NCBI GenBank assembly: GCA_944474755.1
Contig: OX104113.1
Location: forward strand, 55,758,074-55,822,073
Length of the DNA: 64,000 bases
Direction of reading: 5' to 3'
Source: Limnoperna fortunei
Lineage: Eukaryota > Mollusca > Bivalvia > Mytilida > Modiolidae
A model generated the notes under the pieces. It ran no database searches and was not told the origin of the DNA. It saw only the letters and a list, made by a program, of their open reading frames with translations. The position numbers were made by a program, and so were the translations under genes. This document shows, piece after piece, positions 1-11,738 of the stretch (position 1 is its first letter; the number at the start of each line of letters is the position of its first letter).

Positions 1-802
1 CCCAAAGCTGTGCGATGAACCATTTTCGAGTTACTGCCCTTGACGCGTTTCGGTTAATCGGTTTTTTGGTTAAAACTTGAAAACGGTTAGAGATAATATA
101 GTAAACATATAGGTTTAACATGATCAGTATGAAAAGAGCTTCAATTTGAGCCAAAGGTCAAAGGTCAAAAGTCAAGGTCAAAGGTCACCATTGGTCTTGT
201 TAGCACTATATCTCATAAACCATAAAAGATAGAAGCAGACAATAAATGGGTAAACTACTGCTCTTATCGAGACCTCCATTTGGTACATTGGCCCGAAGCT
301 GTACTATGAACCATTTTCGAGTTACAGCCCTTGACGCGTTTCGGTTAATCGCTTTTTTTTCGTTAAAACTTGAAAACGGTTAGATATAGTATAGTAAACA
401 TATAGGTTTAACATGATCAGCAGGAAAAGAGCTTCAATTTGAGCCAATGGTCAAAGGTCATTAGTCAAGGTCATACCATAATACCATAGCAAGGTGACCG
501 CTATAAAAAGTCCTTAGCAACCATATATTTTTAGAATCAGAATGATGTACTTTACTGATAAATGTCATTTCATGACCGTAAGTTGCCTTTTGTCCCTAGC
601 AACGGAATTAAAGTCCTTAACATCCATCTATTTTTTGGCTCGGAACCACTTTCTTTACTCAAATAACTCATTTTTATGACTGGAAGTGACATTTTGTGCT
701 ATAACAAGATACAAAATCCCTTAGCATCACCTAAATTCTCTGACTTTAGAGGAACAGTGGGAAAGACCTTCTCATTTGTTCTCAGAACAAATGGCAGTTT
801 AA
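1..802 (+). mobile_element. P element, copy 1, 5' truncated by window edge
   Basis: Only the core and 3' end are inside the window. Two roughly 290 bp core repeats each carry a GAGTTAC.GCCCTTGACGCG block, an ATATCTCATAAACCATAAAAG block and AGGTCA repeats (151-189). The 3' end is GTGGGAAAGACCTTC followed by a perfect 10 bp hairpin at 773-793 (CATTTGTTCT, one base, AGAACAAATG). I see no coding capacity; the 66-codon frame at 676-876 crosses the P/Q junction. Confidence 0.85.
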
Positions 803-1888
803 TATTATTATTACTTTTCTTCCGATCTAAAATTCAATTTAGTGCTGCCAAAAAGTTTCTTATCCGATCGAGCTGAAAATTTGGCGGTGTGATGGATACC
901 CCGTGGGCTTTCTCCCATTTACCCTGTTAGCACGCTCCGTCAAAAATGAGGGCGTGGCAGGGACCCCCCATGAAAACGTTGTTATCACATCTCCTCCTAA
1001 GGCACACAAAATGGTACAATAAAATGGACGCCGATTCCATCTGGGATCGATGTCCTCGAATTGTCGATAGGTAGAAAATCGCTGGGCGCAACCAGTAAAA
1101 AGTTACCAGTCGTGCAAGTCCAACACCACTTTTTATGTAAAAATCGTTTTCCCGAAAAACGATGGATCCCAGCTGTTTGAAACCCTCGCCATTCGCTTTA
1201 GAATGTCGATTTCAGTCTAAAAATGTCTTTCCGTAACGTGTACGAGTCAATAAATCCTTAAAATCCCACATTGAAACACGTGACCACCCCTCCCCCCAGC
1301 CACGTAAATTTCGTCTGTCGTGATGTCCGTTTCAGCCATCGTCAGTGAATGACAGTGTAAATCGTGTGTCAACAAGTTGTTCTAACTGTCCGAACTGCAT
1401 TTTACCTGAAACAATAACAAATTGAAACAATTTCCGACGTCACTTTTTTGTGTATTCCATCGTCTGCTACGTGCCTCGTGTAATTATTTACAGTGTGAAA
1501 TTCCGCTGAAAATAAAATAAACAAGTCTTTTATTAATTGTCGTCACGCTCCGTTGATAAAAATCCGTGTCGTCCTGAAATAAACAATCACTGAGATTAAA
1601 GATCGTGCATCATGTCATATATAGGTCCGTTCAGACCATCGTAACTCCCTGTTGTGGTAAAATAAAACTATCTCCGTGATATTATATAACAATGTCACGT
1701 GACTCCAGCTAGTTCATTTCTTTGCCTTTTACCATAAATCTCTTTCTCTTCTCCTACAAGTCAAGAAAAGTCATTAAAATACAAAACATATAGTTCAAAC
1801 AGAAAAATAAACAAACAAACAAATAAACAAAAACACTGGTTCCCGGTTTTTATATAATCATAGTTGCATATAAAACTATGAACCCAAA

Positions 1889-1976
1889 AAGGGCCCAACT
1901 CTCCACCCAGGGACAGCATGTCAAAAACAATATATCATGCTGGCCCTGGGGTGGAGGGGCCGGGCCCTTTTTTTTC
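1889..1976 (+). other. Long imperfect hairpin in Q
   Basis: AAAGGGCCCAACTCTCCACC at the left pairs with GGTGGAGGGGCCGGGCCCTT at the right, and CCCAGGGACAGCATG with CATGCTGGCCCTGGG, around a loop of about 15 bases: roughly 30 paired bases with few mismatches. It is present in all seven Q copies; Q' copies keep only the right arm. Confidence 0.85.
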
Positions 1977-1991
1977 TTCAATTTTGTAATT

Positions 1992-2006
1992 AGAACGTTC
2001 TAGAAA
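1992..2006 (+). promoter_or_regulatory. Heat-shock-element match in Q
   Basis: AGAACGTTCTAGAAA fits nGAAnnTTCnnGAAn exactly. It recurs at 6,214, 10,433, 15,762, 19,979, 25,306 and 49,196. Function is not shown; the recurrence follows from the recency of the copies. Confidence 0.45.
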
Positions 2007-2184
2007 CAATGGAATAGAAACCCGGGGGGGGGGAGGTATACGGGTATATTACGATGTAAAATGATAGATTTTCACCCTCTGGGGCCTCTTGTTTAACGTT
2101 TAACGCCAGTTTTTCCTATAGAAACGATAACGAGGGAAAGACCTTCCTGTGCATTTGTTCTACTGAACAAATGTCCTTTTAATT

Positions 2185-3247
2185 ATTATTATTATTATTA
2201 TTGTTCTTCTTTTCTGCCATCAGTTGCTAAAAAGTGTCGCGACATATCATTTTGATACTTGGTACCATTAATCGGTCATACTGGCAGATGACTCAGTTCA
2301 CCCTGTGAAACCGATCTATTTTTAGTAACAGAGTTATCTGCCCCAACACCGTAAACCCTTGTTAGCAGATAAACTCAGAAACCGTAACGGATTCTCAAAA
2401 TCTGAAGTGTAAAAAATGTCGCTGGTCTATAGCGATGATTTGTCATGCACAATTTTTTTTTCCAATCGACTTCCTGTTTACGTGTTTTTGACCTGAAAAA
2501 TGTCGCAACGCGTCAAAATTTTTTTCTCAAAAACCGTAAGTCCTAGAGACTTGGGACCACCACCATTGATCCTAAGTGACATGTGTTACATTTAAAAATG
2601 TCAAGGTCAAAGGTCAAAAGTCAAGGTCAAAGGTAATCATAGGTCTTGTTAGCACTATATCTCACAAACCATAAAAGATGGAAGCATACAATAAAAAGGA
2701 AAAATACTCCTCTTATTGAGACCTTCATTTGGTATATTTGACCGGAAGCTGTGCGATGAACCGTTTTCGAGTTACTGCCCTTGACGTGTTTCGGTTAATC
2801 GGTTTTTTGGTTAAAACTTGAAAACGGTTAGAGATAATATAGTAAACATATATGTTTAACATGATCAGCAGGAAAAGAGCTTCAATTTGAGCCAAAGGTC
2901 AAAGGTCATACGTCAAGGTCATACCATAGCAACAAGGTGACCGTCATAAAAAGTCCTTAGCAACCATATATTTTTAGAATCAGAATGATGTACTTTACTG
3001 ATATATGTCATTTCATGACCGGAAGTGGCCTTTTGTCCCTAGCAACGGAATGAAAGTCCTTAACAGCCATCTATTTTTTGGCTTGGGACCACTTTCTTTA
3101 CTAAAAAAACTCATATTTATGACTGGATGTGACATTTTGTGCTATAGGAAGATAAAAAATCCATTAGCATCACCTTAATTTTCTGACTTTAGAGGAACAG
3201 TGGGAAAGACCTTCTCATTAGTTCTCAGAACAAATGGCAGTTTAATT
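2185..3247 (+). mobile_element. R element, copy 1
   Basis: A 1.06 kb element. The 5' end has an (ATT)n run, TTCTTCTTTTCTGCC, the palindrome TGTCGCGACA, TTCACCCTGTGAA and GAGTTATCTGCCCC. The core holds one module with AGGTCA repeats near 2,600-2,635 and a GAGTTACTGCCC block. The 3' hairpin at 3,216-3,236 has one mismatch (CATTAGTTCT / AGAACAAATG). Confidence 0.82.
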
Positions 3248-3517
3248 GTGTTTATATTTTGCTACCATGAAAGTATTTATAATGTTAAAATAAAATAATG
3301 TCGTATATTGAGTGATAATATTATGAATAATATACAATAATTATTATACAAATGCTATCACTCAATATATACCAGTACAATATTACACAATTTTACCTTT
3401 ACAGTCAATTAGTTACCCTGTATGGGGGACTCCTTAATCCACACTAATGAGCGCCTACAATGTTCTTTGGTCTTTCAAAATGTTGACATTCCGGCACACA
3501 GTCGTTTCAATATCATT
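3248..3517 (+). repeat. Spacer between R and P, copy 1
   Basis: A 270 bp AT-rich spacer repeated at every R-P junction of the array. It contains an inverted repeat: TATATTGAGTGATA near 3,305 and its complement TATCACTCAATATA near 3,355, enclosing a very AT-rich stretch. No gene is supported. It could be a degraded insertion or the internal part of a further small element. Confidence 0.7.
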
Positions 3518-3651
3518 AAGGTCTTTCCCACTACAGTGGAAAGACCTTCATGTCTTTCTTATTATTAAGGTCTTTCCCTTCCACAGAAGGAAAGACCTTA
3601 CTGTATTTCGTCTGATTATTAAGGTCTTTCCCACTACAGTGGGAAGACCTT
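3518..3651 (+). repeat. Stack of three 5' palindromes, copy 1
   Basis: Three near-perfect palindromes lie in a row at 3,518-3,548, 3,567-3,599 and 3,621-3,651. The outer two read AAGGTCTTTCCCAC, TACA, then GTGG(G)AAGACCTT. The middle one has a different centre (TTCCACAGAA) but keeps the AAGGTCTTTCCC / GGAAAGACCTT arms. They are separated by short CTGTATTTCGTCTGATTATT-like linkers. They lie directly 5' of P2. Confidence 0.9.
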
Positions 3652-5021
3652 CTTACCTTTCTTATGATTATTATTATTTTTCTTTTTTTTTCCGCCGTCA
3701 TTTGCAAAAAAGTGTCGCGACATATCATTTTCATACTTGGTACCATTAATCGGTCATAATGTCAGATGACTCAGTTCACCCTGTGAAATCGATCTATTTT
3801 TAGTAACAGAGTTATCTGCCCCAACACCGTAAACCCTTGTCAGCAGATAAACTCAGAAACCGTAATCGATTCTCAAAATCTGAAGTTTACAAAATGTCCC
3901 TGGCCCTATGGCGATGATTTATCATGCAAAATTTTTTTTTCCAATCGACTCCCAGTTTACGCGTTTTTGAGCTGAAAAATGTCGCAACGCGTCAAAATTT
4001 TTTTCTCAAAAACCGCAAATCCTAGAGACTTGGGACCACCACCATTGATCCTAAGTGACATATGTTACATTTAAAAATGTCAAGGTCAAAGGTCAAAAGT
4101 CAAGGTCAAAGGTCACCATAGGTCTTCTTAGCACTATATCTCATAAACCATAAAAGATAGAAGCAGACAATAAATGGGAAAAATACTCCTCTTATTGAGG
4201 CCTTTATTTGATACATTTGACCCAAAGCTGTGCGATGAACCATTTTCGAGTTACTGCCCTTGACGCGTTTCGGTTAATCGGTTTTTTGGTTAAAACTTGA
4301 AAACGGTTAGAGATAATATAGTAAACATATAGGTTTAACATGATCAGTATGAAAAGAGCTTCAATTTGAGCCAAAGGTCAAAGGTCAAAAGTCAAGGTCA
4401 AAGGTCACCATTGGTCTTGTTAGCACTATATCTCATAAACCATAAAAGATAGAAGCAGACAATAAATGGGTAAACTACTGCTCTTATCGAGACCTCCATT
4501 TGGTATATTGGCCCGAAGCTGTACTATGAACCATTTTCGAGTTACAGCCCTTGACGCGTTTCGGTTAATCGCTTTTTTCGTTAAAACTTGAAAACGGTTA
4601 GATATAATATAGTAAACATATAGGTTTAACATGATCAGCAGGAAAAGAGCTTCAATTTGAGCCAATGGTCAAAGGTCATTAGTCAAGGTCATACCATAAT
4701 ACCATAGCAAGGTGACCGCTATAAAAAGTCCTTAGCAACCATATATTTTTAGAATCAGAATGATGTACTTTACTGATAAATGTCATTTCATGACCGTAAG
4801 TTGCCTTTTGTCCCTAGCAACGGAATTAAAGTCCTTAACATCCAGCTATTTTTTGGCTCGGAACCACTTTCTTTACTCAAATAACTCATTTTTATGACTG
4901 GAAGTGACATTTTGTGCTATAACAAGATACAAATTCCCTTAGCATCACCTAAATTCACTGACTTTAGAGGAACAGTGGGAAAGACCTTCTCATTTGTTCT
5001 CAGAACAAATGGCACTTTAAT
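3652..5021 (+). mobile_element. P element, copy 2
   Basis: A complete P element of about 1.37 kb. The 5' end is CTTATGATTATTATTATTTT and a T-tract ending in CCGCC, then TGTCGCGACA, TTCACCCTGTGAA and GAGTTATCTGCCCC. The core holds two roughly 290 bp repeats with TCAAGGTCAAAGGTCA motifs at about 4,078-4,115 and 4,371-4,409. The 3' hairpin is at 4,991-5,011. The next Q element starts without any non-repeat DNA between. Confidence 0.85.
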
Positions 5022-6404
5022 ATTATTATTACTTTTCTTCCGATCTAAAATTCAATTTAGTGCTGCCAAAAAGTTTCTTATCCGATCGAGCTGAAAATTT
5101 GGCGGTGTGATGGATACCCCGTGGGCTTTCTCCCATTCACCCTGTTAGCACGCCCCGTCAAAAATGAGGGCGTGGCAGGGACCCCCCATGAAAACGTTGT
5201 TATCACATCTCCTCCTAAGGCACACAAAATGGTACAATAAAATGGACGCCGATTCCATCTGGGATCGATGTCCTCGAATTGTCGATAGGTAGAAAATCGC
5301 TGGGCGCAACCAGTAAAAAGTTACCAGTCGTGCAAGTCCAACACCACTTTTTATGTAAAAATCGTAATTTCCCGAAAAACGATGCATCCCAGCTGTTTGA
5401 AACCCTCGCCATTCGCTTTAGAATGTCGATTTCAGTCTAAAAATGTCTTTCCGTAACGTGTACGAGTCAATAAATCCTTAAAATCCCACATTGAAACACG
5501 TGACCACCCCTCCCCCCAGCCACGTAAATTTCGTCTGTCGTGATGTCCGTTTCAGCCATCGTCAGTGAATGACAGTGTAAATCGTGTGTCAACAAGTTGT
5601 TCTAACTGTCCGAACTGCATTTTACCTGAAACAATAACAAATTGAAACAATTTCCGACGTCACTTTTTTGTGTATTCCATCGTCTGCTACGTGCCTCGTG
5701 TAATTATTTTACAGTGTGAAATTCCGCTGAAAATAAAATAAACAAGTCTTTTATTAATTGTCGTCACGCTCCGTTGATAAAAATCCGTGTCGTCCTGAAA
5801 TAAACAATCACTGAGATTAAAGATCGTGCATCATGTCATATATAGGTCCGTTCAGACCATCGTAACTCCCTGTTGTGGTAAAATAAAACTATCTCCGTGA
5901 TATTATATAACAATGTCACGTGACTCCAGCTAGTTCATTTCTTTGCCTTTTACCATAAATCTCTTTCTCTTCTCCTACAAGTCAAGAAAAGTCATTAAAA
6001 TACAAAACATATAGTTCAAACAGAAAAATTAACAAACAAACAAATAAACAAAAACACTGGTTCCCGGTTTTTATATAATCATAGTTGCATATAAAACTAT
6101 TAACCCAAAAAGGGCCCAACTCTCCACCCAGGGACAGCATGTCAAAAACAATATATCATGCTGGCCCTGGGGTGGAGGGGCCGGGCCCTTTTTTTTTCTT
6201 CAATTTTGTAATTAGAACGTTCTAGAAACAATGGAATAGAAACCCCGTGGGGGGGGTATACGGGTATATTACGATGTAAAATGATAGATTTTCACCCTCT
6301 GGGGCCTCTTGTTTAACGTTTAACGCCAGTTTTTCCAATAGAAACGATAACGAGGGAAAGACCTTCCTGTGCATTTGTTCTACTGAACAAATGTCCTTTT
6401 AATT
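5022..6404 (+). mobile_element. Q element, copy 2
   Basis: Complete copy with the Q interior. The heat-shock-element match is at 6,214-6,228 and the 3' hairpin at 6,372-6,393. It has CCAATAGAAACG where other copies have CCTATAGAAACG near the 3' end. Confidence 0.85.
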
Positions 6405-7467
6405 ATTATTATTATTATTATTGTTCTTCTTTTCTGCCATCAGTTGCTAAAAAGTGTCGCGACATATCATTTTGATACTTGGTACCATTAATCGGTCATA
6501 CTGGCAGATGACTCAGTTCACCCTGTGAAACCGATCTATTTTTAGTAACAGAGTTATCTGCCCCAACACCGTAAACCCTTGTTAGCAGATAAACTCAGAA
6601 ACCGTAACGGATTCTCAAAATCTAAAGTGTAAAAAATGTCGCTGGTCTATAGCGATGATTTGTCATGCACAATTTTTTTTTCCAATCGACTTCCTGTTTA
6701 CGTGTTTTTGACCTGAAAAATGTCGCAACGCGTCAAAATTTTTTTCTCAAAAACCGTAAGTCCTAGAGACTTGGGACCACCACCATTGATCCTAAGTGAC
6801 ATGTGTTACATTTAAAAATGTCAAGGTCAAAGGTCAAAAGTCAAGGTCAAAGGTAATCATAGGTCTTGTTAGCACTATATCTCACAAACCATAAAAGATG
6901 GAAGCATACAATAAAAAGGAAAAATACTCCTCTTATTGAGACCTTCATTTGGTATATTTGACCGGAAGCTGTGCGATGAACCGTTTTCGAGTTACTGCCC
7001 TTGACGTGTTTCGGTTAATCGGTTTTTTGGTTAAAACTTGAAAACGGTTAGAGATAATATAGTAAACATATATGTTTAACATGATCAGCAGGAAAAGAGC
7101 TTCAATTTGAGCCAAAGGTCAAAGGTCATACGTCAAGGTCATACCATAGCAACAAGGTGACCGTCATAAAAAGTCCTTAGCAACCATATATTTTTAGAAT
7201 CAGAATGATGTACTTTACTGATATATGTCATTTCATGACCGGAAGTGGCCTTTTGTCCCTAGCAACGGAATGAAAGTCCTTAACAGCCATCTATTTTTTG
7301 GCTTGGGACCACTTTCTTTACTAAAAAAACTCATATTTATGACTGGATGTGACATTTTGTGCTATAGGAAGATAAAAAATCCCTTAGCATCACCTTAATT
7401 TTCTGACTTTAGAGGAACAGTTGGAAAGACCTTCTCATTAGTTCTCAGAACAAATGGCAGTTTAATT
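6405..7467 (+). mobile_element. R element, copy 2
   Basis: Complete R element. It carries the private variant GTTGGAAAGACC at the 3' end (about 7,420), shared only with the R copy at 15,952. This marks the two as copies of one higher-order unit. The 3' hairpin is at 7,436-7,456. Confidence 0.82.
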
Positions 7468-7737
7468 GTGTTTATATTTTGCTACCATGAAAGTATTTAT
7501 AATGTTAAAATAAAATAATGTCGTATATTGAGTGATAATATTTTGAATAATATACAATAATTATTATACAAATGCTATCACTCAATATATACCAGTACAA
7601 TATTACACAATTTTACCTTTACAGTCAATTAGTTACCCTGTATGGGGGACTCCTTAATCCACACTAATGAGCGCCTACAATGTTCTTTGGTCTTTCAAAA
7701 TGTTGACATTCCGGCACACAGTCGTTTCAATATCATT
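7468..7737 (+). repeat. Spacer between R and P, copy 2
   Basis: Near-identical to the spacer at 3,248, with ATTTTGAATAATATAC instead of ATTATGAATAATATAC. It keeps the 14 bp inverted repeat TATATTGAGTGATA / TATCACTCAATATA. Confidence 0.7.
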
Positions 7738-7871
7738 AAGGTCTTTCCCACTACAGTGGAAAGACCTTCATGTCTTTCTTATTATTAAGGTCTTTCCCTT
7801 CCACAGAAGGAAAGACCTTACTGTATTTCGTCTGATTATTAAGGTCTTTCCCACTACAGTGGGAAGACCTT
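7738..7871 (+). repeat. Stack of three 5' palindromes, copy 2
   Basis: Palindromes at 7,738-7,768, 7,787-7,819 and 7,841-7,871, with the same three variants in the same order as the first stack. Confidence 0.9.
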
Positions 7872-9240
7872 CTTACCTTTCTTATGATTATTATTATTTT
7901 TCTTTTTTTTTCCGCCGTCATTTGCAAAAAAGTGTCGCGACATATCATTTTCATACTTGGTACCATTAATCGGTCATAATGTCAGATGACTCAGTTCACC
8001 CTGTGAAATCGATCTATTTTTAGTAACAGAGTTATCTGCCCCAACACCGTAAACCCTTGTTAGCAGATAAACTCAGAAACCGTAATCGATTCTCAAAATC
8101 TGAAGTGTACAAAATGTCCCTGGACCTATGGCGATGATTTATCATGCAAAATTTTTTTTTCCAATCGACTCCCAGTTTACGCGTTTTTGAGCTGAAAAAT
8201 GTCGCAACGCGTCAAAATTTTTTTCTCAAAAACCGCAAATCCTAGAGACTTGGGACCACCACCATTGATCCTAAGTGACATATGTTACATTTAAAAATGT
8301 CAAGGTCAAAGGTCAAAAGTCAAGGTCAAAGGTCACCATAGGTCTTCTTAGCACTATATCTCATAAACCATAAAAGATAGAAGCAGACAATAAATGGGAA
8401 AAATACTCCTCTTATTGAGGCCTTTTTTGATACATTTGACCCAAAGCTGTGCGATGAACCATTTTCGAGTTACTGCCCTTGACGCGTTTCGGTTAATCGG
8501 TTTTTTGGTTAAAACTTGAAAACGGTTAGAGATAATATAGTAAACATATAGGTTTAACATGATCAGTATGAAAAGAGCTTCAATTTGAGCCAAAGGTCAA
8601 AGGTCAAAAGTCAAGGTCAAAGGTCACCATTGGTCTTGTTAGCACTATATCTGATAAACCATAAAAGATAGAAGCAGACAATAAATGGGTAAACTACTGC
8701 TCTTATCGAGACCTCCATTTGGTACATTGGCCCGAAGCTGTACTATGAACCATTTTCGAGTTACAGCCCTTGACGCGTTTCGGTTAATCGCTTTTTTCGT
8801 TAAAACTTGAAAACGGTTAGATATAATATAGTAAACATATAGGTTTAACATGATCAGCAGGAAAAGAGCTTCAATTTGAGCCAATGGTCAAAGGTCATTA
8901 GTCAAGGTCATACCATAATACCATAGCAAGGTGACCGCTATAAAAAGTCCTTAGCAACCATATATTTTTAGAATCAGAATGATGTACTTTACTGCTAAAT
9001 GTCATTTCATGACCGTAAGTTGCCTTTTGTCCCTAGCAACGGAATTAAAGTCCTTAACATCCATCTATTTTTTGGCTCGGAACCACTTTCTTTACTCAAA
9101 TAACTCATTTTTATGACTGGAAGTGACATTTTGTGCTATAACAAGATACAAATTCCCTTAGCATCACCTAAATTCACTGACTTTAGAGGAACAGTGGGAA
9201 AGACCTTCTCATTTGTTCTCAGAACAAATGGCACTTTAAT
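7872..9240 (+). mobile_element. P element, copy 3
   Basis: Complete P element. A shortened T-tract variant (GGCCTTTTTTGATAC, about 8,420) and a GATAAACC variant (about 8,652) are shared with the P copy at 17,419. The 3' hairpin is at 9,210-9,230. The two core repeats are here both open as 79-codon frames on the minus strand, a by-product of the DNA repeat. Confidence 0.85.
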
Positions 9241-10624
9241 ATTATTATTACTTTTCTTCCGATCTAAAATTCAATTTAGTGCTGCCAAAAAATTTCTTAT
9301 CCGATCGAGCTGAAAATTTGGCGGTGTGATGGATACCCCGTGGGCTTTCTCCCATTCACCCTGTTAGCACGCCCCGTCAAAAATGAGGGCGTGGCAGGGA
9401 CCCCCCATGAAAACGTTGTTATCACATCTCCTCCTAAGGCACACAAAATGGTACAATAAAATGGACGCCGATTCCATCTGGGATCGATGTCCTCGAATTG
9501 TCGATAGGTAGAAAATCGCTGGGCGCAACCAGTAAAAAGTTACCAGTCGTGCAAGTCCAACACCACTTTTTATGTAAAAATCGTAATTTCCCGAAAAACG
9601 ATGCATCCCAGCTGTTTGAAACCCTCGCCATTCGCTTTAGAATGTCGATTTCAGTCTAAAAATGTCTTTCCGTAACGTGTACGAGTCAATAAATCCTTAA
9701 AATCCCACATTGAAACACGTGACCACCCCTCCTCCAGCCACGTAAATTTCGTCTGTCGTGATGTCCGTTTCAGCCATCGTCAGTGAATGACAGTGTAAAT
9801 CGTGTGTCAACAAGTTGTTCTAACTGTCCGAACTGCATTTTACCTGAAACAATAACAAATTGAAACAATTTCCGACGTCACTTTTTTGTGTATTCCATCG
9901 TCTGCTACGTGCCTCGTGTAATTATTTTACAGTGTGAAATTCCGCTGAAAATAAAATAAACAAGTCTTTTATTAATTGTCGTCACGCTCCGTTGATAAAA
10001 ATCCGTGTCGTCCTGAAATAAACAATCACTGAGATTAAAGATCGTGCATCATGTCATATATAGGTCCGTTCAGACCATCGTAACTCCCTGTTGTGGTAAA
10101 ATAAAACTATCTCCGTGATATTATATAACAATGTCACGTGACTCCAGCTAGTTCATTTCTTTGCCTTTTACCATAAATCTCTTTCTCTTCTCCTACAAGT
10201 CAAGAAAAGTCATTAAAATACAAAACATATAGTTCAAACAGAAAAATTAACAAACAAACAAATAAACAAAAACACTGGTTCCCGGTTTTTATATAATCAT
10301 AGTTGCATATAAAACTATGAACCCAAAAAGGGCCCAACTCTCCACCCAGGGACAGCATGTCAAAAACAATATATCATGCTGGCCCTGGGGTGGAGGGGCC
10401 GGGCCCGTTTTTTTTTCTTCAATTTTGTAATTAGAACGTTCTAGAAACAATGGAATAGAAACCCCGGGGGGGGGGGTATACGGGTATATTACGATGTAAA
10501 ATGATAGATTTTCACCCTCTGGGGCCTCTTGTTTAACGTTTAACGCCAGTTTTTCCTATAGAAACGATAACGAGGGAAAGACCTTCCTGTGCATTTGTTC
10601 TACTGAACAAATGTCCTTTTAATT
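9241..10624 (+). mobile_element. Q element, copy 3
   Basis: Complete Q element. Private variants are CCCCTCCTCCAGCC (about 9,726) and AAAATTTCTTATCC (about 9,291), both shared with the Q copy at 18,788. Heat-shock-element match at 10,433-10,447; 3' hairpin at 10,592-10,613. Confidence 0.85.
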
Positions 10625-11738
10625 ATTATTAAGGTCTTTCCCACTACAGTGGGAAGACCTTCTTACCTTTCTTATGATTATTATTATTATTTTTCTTTTC
10701 TTTTCCGCCATCATTAGCTAAAAAGTGTCGCGACATATCATTTTGATACTTGGTACCATTAATCGGTCATACTGTCAGATGACTCTGTTCACCCTGTGAA
10801 ACAGATCTATTTTTATTAACAGAGTTATCTGCCCCAACACCGTAAACCCTTGTTAGCAGATAAACTCAGAAACCATAATCGATTCTTCAAATCTGAAGTG
10901 TAAAAAATGTCGCTGGTCCTATAGCGATGATTTGTCATGCAAATTTTTTTTTTCCAATCGACTTCCTGTTTACGTGTTTTTGACCTGAAAAATGTCGCAA
11001 CGCGTGAAAATTTTTTTCTCAAAAACCGTAAGTCCTAGAGACTTGGGACCACCACCATTGATCCTAAGTGACATATGTTACATTTAAAAATGTCAAGGTC
11101 AAAGGTCAAAAGTCAAGGTCAAAGGTCACCAAAGGTCTTGTTAGCACTATATCTCACAAACCATAACAGATAGAAGCAGACAATAAATGGGAAAAATACT
11201 CCACTTATTGAGACCTTCATTTGGTACATTTGACTCAAAGCTGTACAATGAACCATTTTTGAGTTACTGCCCTTGACGCGTTTCGGTTAATCGGTTTTTT
11301 GGTTAAAACTTGAAAACGGTTAGAGATAATATAGTAAACATATAGGTTTAAAGTGATCAGTATGAAAAGAGCTTCAATTTGAGCCAAAGGTCAAAGGTCA
11401 TAGGTCAAGGTCATACCATAGCAACAAGGTGACTGTTATAAAAAGTCCTTAGCAACCATATATTTTTAGAATCAGAATGATGTACTGTACTGAAATATGT
11501 CATATCATGACCGGAAGTGCCATTTTGTCACTAGCAACCGAATGAAAGTCCTTAACAACCATATATTTTTTTGCTCGGGACCACTTTCTATACTCAAATA
11601 ACTCATTTTTATGACTGGAAGTGACATTTTGTGCTTAGCAAGACACAAAATCCCAAAGCATCACATATATTTTCTCACTTTAGAGGAACAGTGGGAAAGA
11701 CCTTCTCATTTGTTCTCAGAACAAATGGCATTTTAATT
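10625..11738 (+). mobile_element. R' element, copy 1
   Basis: The 1.11 kb element that distinguishes the long array unit. It carries a single 5' palindrome at 10,631-10,661, then an (ATT)n run and TTTTCTTTTCCGCC, then the shared 5' domain. It is related to R and P but distinct (GACTCTGTTCACCCTG, TTTTTATTAACAGAG). The 3' hairpin is at 11,707-11,727. Confidence 0.85.

Larger units (their letters stand above)
803..2184 (+). mobile_element. Q element, copy 1
   Basis: A 1.38 kb element starting at an ATTATTATT run and TTTTCTTCCG tract. Its 5' part keeps the shared CATTCACCCTG block and the ATCTCCTCC block also seen in X and S. The interior is unique to Q: CACGTG sites, a CCCCTCCCCCC tract, several AATAAA motifs, a long imperfect hairpin at 1,889-1,976 and a perfect heat-shock-element match at 1,992-2,006. 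The 3' end is GGGAAAGACCTTC plus a 9 bp hairpin at 2,152-2,173 with loop TACT. This copy differs from Q2-Q6 near 1,147 (CGTTTTCCCG instead of CGTAATTTCCCG). Confidence 0.85.

Noticed and set aside
803..2184. Q as an LTR retrotransposon or solo LTR
   Set aside because: No TG...CA ends, primer-binding site, polypurine tract or flanking duplication; its ends match the other hairpin elements.
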